This document shows positions 26,502-36,700 of a DNA stretch of 64,000 nt, in pieces. The number at the start of each line of letters is the position of its first letter. Within the stretch, counting starts at the first letter, position 1. This DNA comes from a virus. The notes under the pieces are model-generated. The model was not told the origin of the DNA. It made no database searches and saw only the letters and a list, made by a program, of their open reading frames with translations. Both the position numbers and the translations under genes were made by a program. The stretch lies in IMG/VR virus record IMGVR_UViG_3300005915_001138, positions 1-64,000 of that record; one strand, 5' to 3'.

Positions 26502-27245
26502 ATGTATATTTCAGAACATTTTATAGAACTTGAATCTTTGGAGTCTATGGTATTAGATGAAGGAGTAGCAGATTCTCTTAGACAATTAAAGAAACTTATT
26601 GTCGATGTATCTGGGTGGTTCTCTGGTATATTTAGAAAAATGGATTTATCTATTTTTAAATTGCTTAGAATCACTAAGGCACATGCTAAGAAAGTCTTGC
26701 CAGAGTTTGTTAAATCAATTAAATCTGAAAATATAACATCAGCAATTAAAGTTCTTTTAAAAGGTTTTGGAGAATTATTCAATGAGGTGAGAACAGTATA
26801 TGGTACTGGTCTAGCTTCTTGGATAATGGCTTCGCTATACGTAGCAACTCTAATTCTTTTTTTAATATCTTTATTTCTTTTTTTATTAATATCATCTCCA
26901 GTTCTTATAATGATAACAGTATTATCTGTCGTAGTATTTGAAATATTTTCTTTATTTAGAGATATGTTAAAACCATTAAAAACATTAGGAAAAACTGTAG
27001 TAAGTACTAAAAAAGTATATTCATCTATATCTAAAGCTGCACCAGACACATCTACTTCTAGAAAAGTAGCCGCTCTTTTAAAGAATGGATCTAAACCAGC
27101 TTTGGCAGCGTGTGCCAGACACGTATCTACTAGTGCTGCAAATTATCAGGCTATGGGAAGTGATTCTGGAGGCATGGCTGGATCCGTTACCGTGTCGATT
27201 TTAAAGTTTACTTCGGAGGCGTATCTGAAGTATTTTTCTAAGTAA
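26502..27245 (+). CDS. Membrane-segment protein with putative capsid-targeting tag
   Basis: 247 residues, starting MYISEHFIELESLESM, nearly the same tag as the two basic head proteins at 9538 and 9800. IELE and SLES resemble prohead protease cleavage sites. The middle has a long hydrophobic hairpin (about residues 105-150, LYVATLILFLISLFLFLLI and VLIMITVLSVVVF), and the C-terminal part is Ser/Ala/Lys-rich. An internal head protein with membrane-spanning potential might be ejected with DNA and insert in the host membrane; this is inference. It lies between two copies of the promoter-like motif. Confidence 0.5.
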   Translation: MYISEHFIELESLESMVLDEGVADSLRQLKKLIVDVSGWFSGIFRKMDLSIFKLLRITKAHAKKVLPEFVKSIKSENITSAIKVLLKGFGELFNEVRTVYGTGLASWIMASLYVATLILFLISLFLFLLISSPVLIMITVLSVVVFEIFSLFRDMLKPLKTLGKTVVSTKKVYSSISKAAPDTSTSRKVAALLKNGSKPALAACARHVSTSAANYQAMGSDSGGMAGSVTVSILKFTSEAYLKYFSK

Positions 27246-27252
27246 TTATTTT

Positions 27253-27269
27253 GAGGACAAATTATAAAG
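27253..27269 (+). promoter_or_regulatory. Putative phage late promoter motif
   Basis: TTTTGAGGACAAATTATAAAG, a consensus copy, 71 bases before the start at 27340. Confidence 0.5.
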
Positions 27270-27339
27270 GTTTTGCTTTATAATAACGTAAAACAAAAAT
27301 AAGTGCAAATATCCTGCAATTAAATAGGAGGAATTAATA

Positions 27340-28857
27340 ATGAGTAAGCAATTTGAAATTTTGGACTTTTATCTCACTGAAGGCAGTGACGGAGTCCTTC
27401 AAGGAATAGAAGACGGTATTGATATTGACGAATCAGATTCTGAAATATATGCCGAGCTTGATTTTCTTACAGAAGAAGCGATGAGAGATTCTCTTCGTGG
27501 TATAGTATTGGAGAGTTCCACTCCAGCAGAAGATAAGCTTCGGCATTTGGAAGTCATTGAGAATACTGTATTTAAAGAAGAGCACATTGCCAATTTTATG
27601 AACGAAACAATTCAACCAATTCTTGAGATGATTGGAGCCCTTGAGCCCGATTATCTTGAAGAAGCCGACGCCCCCGTCTCTTTAGATCTTGTTACTTATG
27701 AGGTAGCTTTGTCCCTTGAAGAAGCCAAATTAAGATATGAAACTGAAGGCGAAGCATCATTAACAGAAGATATTAGTGACGGATATGTTACTGAATCTAC
27801 TGGTCGTGTAAATGAGAATCTTATTTCTTATTTATCCGAAGGTGCTCAAGACTTAGATCTCGACGAAGATCTGTTAGCAGAAGACTACGAGGATGATGAC
27901 GAAGATATATATGTACTAGAAGAAGGTGACTTAGATGTTGCTGGACTTAGATCATTATTTGAAAGATGGTCTATTACTGATGAATCAGTAATGGCTTACA
28001 TTATAGATGAAGCAATTCAATATAATCTAGCATATGGTACTCATAATCTTACCCCATCTATCCAACAAGTTACTGAGTTAATAGTTGAATCAAACAAGAT
28101 CTTTGAAATTGAAGGAAGCCCATCAATTCTTGAAGAGTGGAGTCAGATTGAACTATCCGAGTATACTGCTACATCCAGCCGTTCTGGTGGTTCCGTAACA
28201 GACTCTAAAGTTAGAGGTACGGTATGGAAGCTTCAGCTGAAACTTAAAGAGTTAAGAGCCAAGTTAAGTAAGGCAGCCGGTGCTGCTAGAGAAAGAATTG
28301 GTAAAATGATAGAAGCTGTAAGAAAACAGATTATAGCTGCTAAAAATCTTGCAGTAAAAGGTGGTAAGAGAGCTGCAGCACTTGCTGGTAAAGGCGCAAC
28401 TAGAGCAGGTAATGCTGTATCTAGAACAGGCACAGCTCTTGGAAAACATAAAATCAAGGCCGTAGCTAAAGATAAAGCTGGTTATGTTGCTAGAAAAGCT
28501 GCTGGTGCCAAGAGTTATGTAACTGGTAAAATTGGTGCAGTTAAAGGAAATGAAAAAGTTGGTAAAATGAGAAAAGGATTGTCCAACGCAGCTGGTAACG
28601 TTGCCAAGGCTATGAAATCCAAAGCTGGTAAAGTTGGGTTGGCTGTTACAGGCGTGGCCGCAGCTTCTGCCGCAGGAGCTTTAGCATATAAGAAAGCTAA
28701 AGGTTCTGGTAAGAATCGTGGACAAGCTGCTGACCAAGCAATTAAAGCCCTACGCTCTCAGTCTCGCGCATGTAAAGATGCTAAGAATCCTGAGAAATGC
28801 AGACGTTCTATCCAGAACAAGATTTCATCTTGGCAGGCTAGAAAAGCCAAGGCATAA
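27340..28857 (+). CDS. Bipolar acidic/basic, histone-H1-like internal protein
   Basis: 505 residues with two opposite halves. The first 270 are acidic and helical (ESDSEIYAELDFLTEEAM; DLDEDLLAEDYEDDDEDIYVLEE). The last 220 are Ala/Lys/Gly-rich and very basic (RAAALAGKGATRAGNAVSR; VTGVAASAAGA-like), resembling H1 tails. A ribosome-binding site AGGAGG precedes ATG. The layout suggests a precursor whose acidic part masks a DNA-condensing tail until proteolysis in the prohead. That model is inference; no catalytic domain is seen. A strong terminator follows. Confidence 0.55.
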   Translation: MSKQFEILDFYLTEGSDGVLQGIEDGIDIDESDSEIYAELDFLTEEAMRDSLRGIVLESSTPAEDKLRHLEVIENTVFKEEHIANFMNETIQPILEMIGALEPDYLEEADAPVSLDLVTYEVALSLEEAKLRYETEGEASLTEDISDGYVTESTGRVNENLISYLSEGAQDLDLDEDLLAEDYEDDDEDIYVLEEGDLDVAGLRSLFERWSITDESVMAYIIDEAIQYNLAYGTHNLTPSIQQVTELIVESNKIFEIEGSPSILEEWSQIELSEYTATSSRSGGSVTDSKVRGTVWKLQLKLKELRAKLSKAAGAARERIGKMIEAVRKQIIAAKNLAVKGGKRAAALAGKGATRAGNAVSRTGTALGKHKIKAVAKDKAGYVARKAAGAKSYVTGKIGAVKGNEKVGKMRKGLSNAAGNVAKAMKSKAGKVGLAVTGVAAASAAGALAYKKAKGSGKNRGQAADQAIKALRSQSRACKDAKNPEKCRRSIQNKISSWQARKAKA

Positions 28858-28910
28858 GAATAATAAGGAACTCCTTCCTTATCATATAATAATTGTTTAA
28901 ATTATTGGAA

Positions 28911-28941
28911 GGGTCGGATTCTATTGAATCCGGCCCTTTTT
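28911..28941 (+). terminator. Strong intrinsic terminator
   Basis: GGGTCGGATTC and GAATCCGGCCC pair over 11 positions around TATT, followed by TTTTT. Confidence 0.9.
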
Positions 28942-28976
28942 AATAATATATAGAAAAAGAAATGTCCAATCTATTT

Positions 28977-28998
28977 GCGGACAAATTTTTGATAAATA
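28977..28998 (+). promoter_or_regulatory. Variant of the late promoter-like motif
   Basis: TTTGCGGACAAATTTTTGATAAATAG shares GGACAAATT and a downstream TAAA with a longer spacer. It lies between a terminator and the gene at 29018, so a promoter is expected here. Confidence 0.4.
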
Positions 28999-29017
28999 GA
29001 AAGAGAGAAATATTATA

Positions 29018-29839
29018 ATGGCATTAAATAATATATTACTGATGGCTGTCGATGTAAATATCGGGTATGTGGGATTATCAGAGATAATCTCAAAGTTGGT
29101 CAGTTATTATAGCCAAATAGAATTTATGGTGGAAACAATAGATACATTTATAGATTCATTCGAGGGAGACCCAACCACTACGGTAACAACAATAGCTGAT
29201 TTAAAAGCGAATATGTCTACATTTATTTTTGACTTTGATGAAGGGTCCGATGATGCAGATGAGTTATTAACACGTTTAAAAGAAAATGCCGATACTGTTA
29301 TTACAAATTCTAGAATGAAGCGAGCATTAGATTGTGAAACGGCAGCGGAGGTTGAACAATTAACATCTATACCTAGGATGTTTGCTTCTGTTTTAAATGA
29401 AGATCTAATGTCTGCTATAGTTTTAGCATTTATACTTAATTATGAATTAGAAGAAGTGAAGCTTGCAGTATTAATAACGATAATTAAATATAATATGATC
29501 CCATTTGGAATTCCAACAGCAATACAAGAGTATAATAGTATATATGAAAATAATCCAATGGAAGACCTTGAATTATATTCGGAACTAGATGAAGATTGGG
29601 CCACAGCAAAAACTCAAATATACCTAGACGAGAACGGAATATTTGATTATGATTTAGTGTTTCAATCAGCAACAGTACCTAGACCTATTTCAGTATCATC
29701 TGAAAATCAGATAAAGGAATTAGTTTCTATAATGGGAGTTATATTTAATAACAATCGAATGGCTATCTCAAGTAGATCGGGTATTAAAAAAGTATATATT
29801 ACTATAAACTCAGCATTTGAGAAATACTTTAGCGATTAA
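29018..29839 (+). CDS. Virion-associated protein, family not recognised
   Basis: 273 residues, mainly helical in the first half (KLVSYYSQIEFMVETIDTFI). No motif recognised. It is first in a late block with the next structural gene and the giant tail protein (spacers of 17 and 2 bases), so a tail or baseplate role is likely by position only. Confidence 0.5.
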   Translation: MALNNILLMAVDVNIGYVGLSEIISKLVSYYSQIEFMVETIDTFIDSFEGDPTTTVTTIADLKANMSTFIFDFDEGSDDADELLTRLKENADTVITNSRMKRALDCETAAEVEQLTSIPRMFASVLNEDLMSAIVLAFILNYELEEVKLAVLITIIKYNMIPFGIPTAIQEYNSIYENNPMEDLELYSELDEDWATAKTQIYLDENGIFDYDLVFQSATVPRPISVSSENQIKELVSIMGVIFNNNRMAISSRSGIKKVYITINSAFEKYFSD

Positions 29840-29856
29840 AGGAGCATACAACCGAT

Positions 29857-30699
29857 ATGGCAACTAACTTTATACCAGAATTAGATTATTTTTTTAAGAG
29901 TTACTGGGATACGTATGGCGAAATAACAACGTATAACATAGCAACATCTACACATGAATCAAATATTACGGATGATATCCCAGATGACTCTGTATTAGAA
30001 TTGTTGTTCTCTAGTTCCTTCAGTTCTTCTTCATATAATCATCTGTTTGAGTCAGTTACATTAACCTCATTTTCATTACCAATAAGAGATAGAATACATT
30101 TTAAAAGAGGAACGGTTTATTGCTATAAGACTAGTGAGACGGGCTCAGAGGACGTTTTAGATCTAGAGGACTCTTTACCCATGTTAGAGCTTTTATTTGA
30201 TTACAGGACAACACAGACGTGTGATCTGACCACTGTGACCTATAGTACCTTATCAACCAAACTTTCTAAATTAATCTATCTATATTTAGATCTTATGATT
30301 AATAATGAATATGAAAATATAAATTTATCTACTATATTTAGCGATAGTGATGATGTGTTATCTAATCTTTTTGAAACATATCTGATAAACGAGGCACATA
30401 AAAAAATTAAAGCTTGGGCGTATCTAGTAGAAGGTGATGAGATTAATTTAGTAATACGTAGATACCGAAGAACTATTACCGAGAGCGACGTGACTCTTGG
30501 ATATATAGTTGTTTCTGATTTACCATACACAGGAACAGATAGGTTTGTTTATAAGGATGGTGATTTATTGGAGAGTACAGAATATGGAATAGTAATAGGA
30601 GAAAGTAATTTTATTTTTGGATGGGACGGGTTTAGTTCTTCTTTCGAGGAGGGAGATGTATTGATAATTGATTATTATATAGAGTATCAGGGAGAGTAA
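29857..30699 (+). CDS. Probable baseplate or tail protein
   Basis: 280 residues. The C-terminal 70 residues (GYIVVSDLPYTGTDRFVYKDGDLL then EEGDVLIIDYYIEYQGE) have the beta-sandwich pattern of small phage structural domains that occur in baseplate proteins. The N-terminal part is Ser/Glu-rich. It stops 2 bases before the giant tail gene, which suggests coordinated synthesis. No exact family is assigned. Confidence 0.5.
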   Translation: MATNFIPELDYFFKSYWDTYGEITTYNIATSTHESNITDDIPDDSVLELLFSSSFSSSSYNHLFESVTLTSFSLPIRDRIHFKRGTVYCYKTSETGSEDVLDLEDSLPMLELLFDYRTTQTCDLTTVTYSTLSTKLSKLIYLYLDLMINNEYENINLSTIFSDSDDVLSNLFETYLINEAHKKIKAWAYLVEGDEINLVIRRYRRTITESDVTLGYIVVSDLPYTGTDRFVYKDGDLLESTEYGIVIGESNFIFGWDGFSSSFEEGDVLIIDYYIEYQGE

Positions 30700-30701
30700 T
30701 A

Positions 30702-33700
30702 ATGCCTCAAAATTTTGAGATTAATCTTGCGTCATTTCCACATGAACGCATAACACATTTCTTCAAACTAATGGAACTTCTTAGACAGGGAGAGGACATT
30801 TACAGTTACGTTGTTGATTCAGTAGAATTGAACGATGTAGTTATATCTGATAAATATTATTCTGTATCCTCAAGTGTAAACGAGATTATAGTATCCTGGC
30901 AACCTAAAAAATTTATTACTGTTATTCCAACTGTTAAATATTTGAAGTCAGGTACAAATATTTATAAAACATATCAAGGTCTTTTATTAGAAGCAGGAAA
31001 GAATACAATGCTTCTTAACTTTACTTCATTAGATCCTAATGATACATCGGTAGAATGGGCTTCGTCTAATTCTTCGTTTGCATCTGTTAGTAGTTCTGGA
31101 TTAGTAACCGCTTTAAAGCAAACTAATATAGTTACCATTACAGGAAAGGGTACTAATAGTGGAGAGATCGGAACTATCGATCTAACTATATCTGAAGATC
31201 TAGCTAGAATTCCTATTTATCAAATTCAAGATGACATAGGTAAACTATATGTAAAAGAAACAGATGTCTTTAAAATTAGATACTCTGTATACTCTAGTGG
31301 AAAATTTATAAGAAACGCATATTTGGATTATGTTATTCCAGAAGCTGCCGCCCTTAGAGGCCAATTTACATTTTCCGATAATTCTCTTGAGAGGATTGTC
31401 CGCGAGTTAGGTATTGAAGATAACTTAGCACAACTAACATTCAGTGAACGACAAAAGGCGCTGGAGTATTTTAAAACTATTATAGATGTTCCTGCGTTTA
31501 TGACAGAAGATCATAGAAGATTAAGGAGAATGATATTAGATTGGTACTCAGTTAATAAAACCAATGTCACCCAGGCCAGAGTAGCTACTGATCCATTCTC
31601 TTTATCTGGTCAAGAATTAAATGAATTGATTGAAAGTTTTGGATTCCCATATCCACATGAATTAGGAACTAGGGATAATAAAGCAACATTCCTTTTACAA
31701 CTAATAGACTTCTATCATAAAAAAGGAACACCTGATGTTCTTAAAAAAGTGTTGGGGTATTTTGGATTACATGATGTAGTTATCTCAGAATGGTGGATAA
31801 GAAAAAGAGAGACCCCCCAGTCTGCTGTTCATCAACTCCCATATATTAGATTAAAATTTATATTTGTGAATTTTTTACTTCTCATATTGGAAGGATCGCT
31901 TATGGATCCTGTAGAACTTGAGGATTCCTGGACAGATATGATTAGTGGTGGTAGATTAACTGAAGACAATTTGGTATTTATACTATACGATCTGGACGGA
32001 TATCCTGAGCATATTGTTCGACATTTTTTTAGAGAAGTTGACACTAATGAAACTGGATATATATCATATGATTCATTAATGGAATATTTACGAAATGAAG
32101 ATGAAGATAATATATTGATGCATGGTGCAAATTACATGGCTTTCTTTAGTTACATAACATTTATAGTCGGTGGGATCGATCCTTTAAGTGATAGAGTATC
32201 ATGGAATGACTTTTGGAATGAGATGGGTGGAATGCCATTTCCAAGAACATTTTTTGATGTATTAGATACTGATCATGATGGGGAATTAACTTTGGATGAC
32301 TGCTGGAACAATATACCAGATTTTGAAGTATTCGGACTTCTTTTTCTATCATTCCTTATAGGACAGATGCTAGGAACTGACCATGCTACATATGCTACAC
32401 TCGTAGGTGCGATGGGTGCAGATTATATTCCGGAGAGTGTATTCAATCGAATGGATCATGATGGAGATGGTACACTAACGTTTCCAGATATATTAGCAGA
32501 TATATCAGATGGACTTGAAAATGAAAGCATGATTACTGGATTTTATTCATCATTCAGTATACTTAATGACATGATTGGACTTTCCCCACCCCACACAGTA
32601 CCCGCCCCAGCAGTACCATACAATACTTATCCGAATGAAAAATCTACAAATGTTCGATCATATACATCTGATATGTTACACCCCGGAACATATAATTTAA
32701 ACTTAAACTTTACAGTATATTCTGTTAATGGAGATCAACCAAGATGTCAAGAAGTTAGATTAAGAATATTTTCTAATGCATTTGATACTACTGGATTATC
32801 GTATAAAGTATATGAAACTATTATTTATAATGTTGGATTAAATGAAGAAGTTACATTTAGTGATACGTTTACATTTGATACTCCTCATAATTGTGCTATG
32901 GTCTTAAATTTCGATGCAGTAATAGAATCATATAATGGTGACGAAGTAACAATGGAAATTAATACTCAAGAATTGTTTCTTGTTTATAGTTCTTCCCATG
33001 ATTTTTATGCTAAGTCTCAGCCTATTGTTCCTGCAAATCAGAGAAATAATACAGAGTATATGCGTGAAATGACATATGCTGATTTTATAGATGGAGACCC
33101 ATATTGGAGATTAACAGAAGATCAATTAGAATATGGATATCTTACAAATGTAATTGGATTACCATCCATTACACCAATAATAAGTATCGAAGGTGCTGTC
33201 AGCTTATTAGATGTTACCCCTGGTTTGGCCATACTATCTAGGAAGATGCAGGAGACATATGAATATTGGATAGAATATGTATTAATCCCATCTAGTAATG
33301 TAACATCAGAAGTTACTACTCCTCCCGATTCTCCAACCAACGGAGACATATATTTAATTGGAGATAGTGCAGATACTAATTTCCTAGGAAGAGATGGTCA
33401 GATCGCAACCTACTCAGATGGTTGGTTATTTACAACACCAGAAAAAAATTGGGTTGTTTTAAATGTAGACACAGATACCCATTATGTTTGGAATGAAGAA
33501 GAATGGGTAGATTTGGGAGTGAGATTACCAGCAGTTTCAAGTGTTGATGAAGATACTAGTGGTAAATTAAACACATCTAAGTCTGGTGATTTTTATAAGA
33601 ATGTTTATCTTACAAAAATAAATGGTGCATTTTCTTTCTTGGAAGTTATGTTATCAATTGGAAATTTATTTAATGATATAGTTCCAGAAGATGTTTATGG

Positions 33701-36700
33701 GTTTCTAACAGCCGACAATTTTATTAATGATTTTACACCTTTCCCCGCAGCCTCGTACGCAAATAAAAAATATATACTTCCTGAGGGAATTATACTACCA
33801 TCAGGACAATGTGGTACTGGGTATTATTTTGAATGGGATGGTACCGATACTACTATATCAAAACCAGATAGAGGTGATGTTTTTATATTAGATGGAGTAT
33901 ATTATGTATACACTGGAGAATATAAAGACTCTAAATTAATGGATCTGTTATTTACATCTGATATGGATTTGGGTATAACTGGCCCTCCGATTGCCGGTCA
34001 TAGATATTTGCTAGGAGAAGGTGTACAATGTTTTTATCCAAGTCCTGATCCTATGGATGGAGACCCGATTGCAGATGTATCTAATTTAATATTATTTGCA
34101 AACAATAATGGTACCTATAGATATGAGATCCCAATAGAAGGAGATATTATAAATTTAGACGGCGCTCATTATATTTGGACAGATGATGAATGGCAATTAA
34201 AAGAAATGGATAATTATCCCTGGAAAGAAATTCAATTTGATAATAAAAGATTTTTAATGTATAATGGTGCGTCTGCACCTTTTGATGAAGAAGATACATT
34301 AACAGGAATTAGGGATGATGTTGACGATGATCCAGAAGATAAATTTAGAAGAGTATTTGAAGAGTATGAGGAATTATCTTTTACTAAACCATTACTGTTA
34401 AGACATACTCCGAATAAATCAGATGTATCTAGATTCTCAGGAGCTATTTTAAACGACTCTACAGAATTTCCAGAGGAGGTGGGCGGCGTCCGTTCTAAAT
34501 GGGATAAAACATATGGGTCTACAATTAGTGGGAATGTAAAAAGTAGACACAATCTACTTCAAGATAGAACTAGTAATTTTACAGAGCCACTAGACTACTA
34601 TGATTCCACTAGTTTCTTTACATTATTAAAAAATCCTAGCACATTTTTAAGAGCAATGAATAAAGATTTTAAAAATGAATTAGAATACTTCAGAGGGATT
34701 AGTAATGATCAAGATCTTGTAGAATCTATTATGAAAGATTTCGAAGACTATCTAAAAGAAGTCCTCGGAATAATTGATGTACCTTTATCATATATAGTAT
34801 TGGGTCTAGATTTTTATAGTAAATTATTTCCAATTATAGATTTCTTCAAACCATTCAGAGTAAGAGTAAAGGAATTTATTACTTCTTATAAAATAGATGA
34901 TCCATTGGGAGATTATGCATTACTCATCGACGAATTCCATGAAGATTTAATTTCTCAATTTATGCTAGATAAAGGATTTTGGTCTTATGATGATCTACTA
35001 GATTTGTTGGGTCATGCAAAAGATGAATGGGATGAAACATGGTTAGACGTAATTAAAGATAGTTTGTATTCAAATCCATATAGGGAAGTACTTACTAGGG
35101 ATCCTATTATATTCCGCCCAAGTAGATACCAATCTTTAGCAGTATATAATGATCCTAATCATGGACATTATAATAATGAAATATATAAATTTAGTCTCCA
35201 GAATAATGTTGGGGTTGATCCTACTGTAAGATGGACTTCAAAAAGCAACTTAAGATTTGATATAGATCTAATTACTAATTTTAATTATGGCGCAGGCCCA
35301 ATTAGAGTTTTTGTAATGTCTAGATATAAACATGTTAGTGGAGATGAATCAATAGATTCTGAGAAGTCACTTGGATCCTCAGTTCTTTATTGGGATCTAA
35401 AACAACATTATCCATCGAGTAAGAATTTTACTTTAGAAATCCCCTGTGATTTAAGTAAGGTAGAAAATCTAAGTCTTCCACAAGAAGATTTAAATATAGA
35501 AGTTATAATTCAAGTTGCATATGAATTAGCTATGCATGATGATACATATCCTGGATTGAAATATAGATCATATAGACTTTATGATTTGGATTCTATTAAT
35601 CATAGAGATGATAATGTTTATTATGATACTGATGATGTAGAGATGACTAATGTTGAACAGATTCTTGGCGGAAATGTTTACTTTGGAGGTAGAACTTCTC
35701 CATTAAACTTTAGTGATTTGGGTGAATCTGGAAACGATAGGGTTACTTATGGAGAGGTGCAGGAATATTTTCCAGAGCTCGGCAATGATCTCAATGCATT
35801 TTTTGAAATCCTTGATCCAAATGGAGATGGATATGTAAGTAAGGCAGAGTTTGAAATATTAGCGAATGCTAGATATATAGATAAATCTAGAGAAGAACTT
35901 ATACCAATTAATAAAACCGTTGAAGTTAGAACAGACAACACGGATATGGTATATTTAGAACATCTTCCTACTGAGATAGATGGTGTCCCAACAACCATAA
36001 ATGATTTACATGGCGCTGGATTTGATGTGGTCATGTACCCATCAGTTCTCCATCTCCTTGATTATAATATTTCAATATTAGATGAAATGTTTGTTGAAAC
36101 TAGCCATTGGAATTTAGATGAAGGATTGTCTAAGGATTCATTAGTACCTCTATCAGATAGTTTAATATCTGATAATAAAACATTTACTATCAGATTTACA
36201 GATATGTATGACGAAGAAGATGGTGTCGTTGAACAGATAGCACAAGGTCTACTTTGGAGATATTATATTAATGATGATCAAGAAAGAGTTCTTATAGATG
36301 AATCAGAATTAGCAAATATTATTAATATGGATATAGAGGTTATATTACCATTTATTCCAGAAGTTAGACATAATATTATGAAGGTCGTAACAGAGACTAT
36401 TGCGATTGGAGAAACTAATTTAGAATTATGTAATGATTATTTCCTACCTTCCCGAGAGCAAGCAGCATTCATGGCTTGGAATTCTTGGAATGGGTTGATG
36501 GCTAGTCATGTAAATTGGATAAACTTCAATGATCTAATTGAAGATTTCATTTTAACAAATTTAAATGCAATACATAGATTGGATGCTTTAGAAATAACTA
36601 GAAAGATATTCAGACACCTTGATAGAAAATACAGTTCGAACGGAAGAATTACATCCTCTGCAATGTTCGATAGGTTTCCAAAAGGATTAATAGCATTTGA

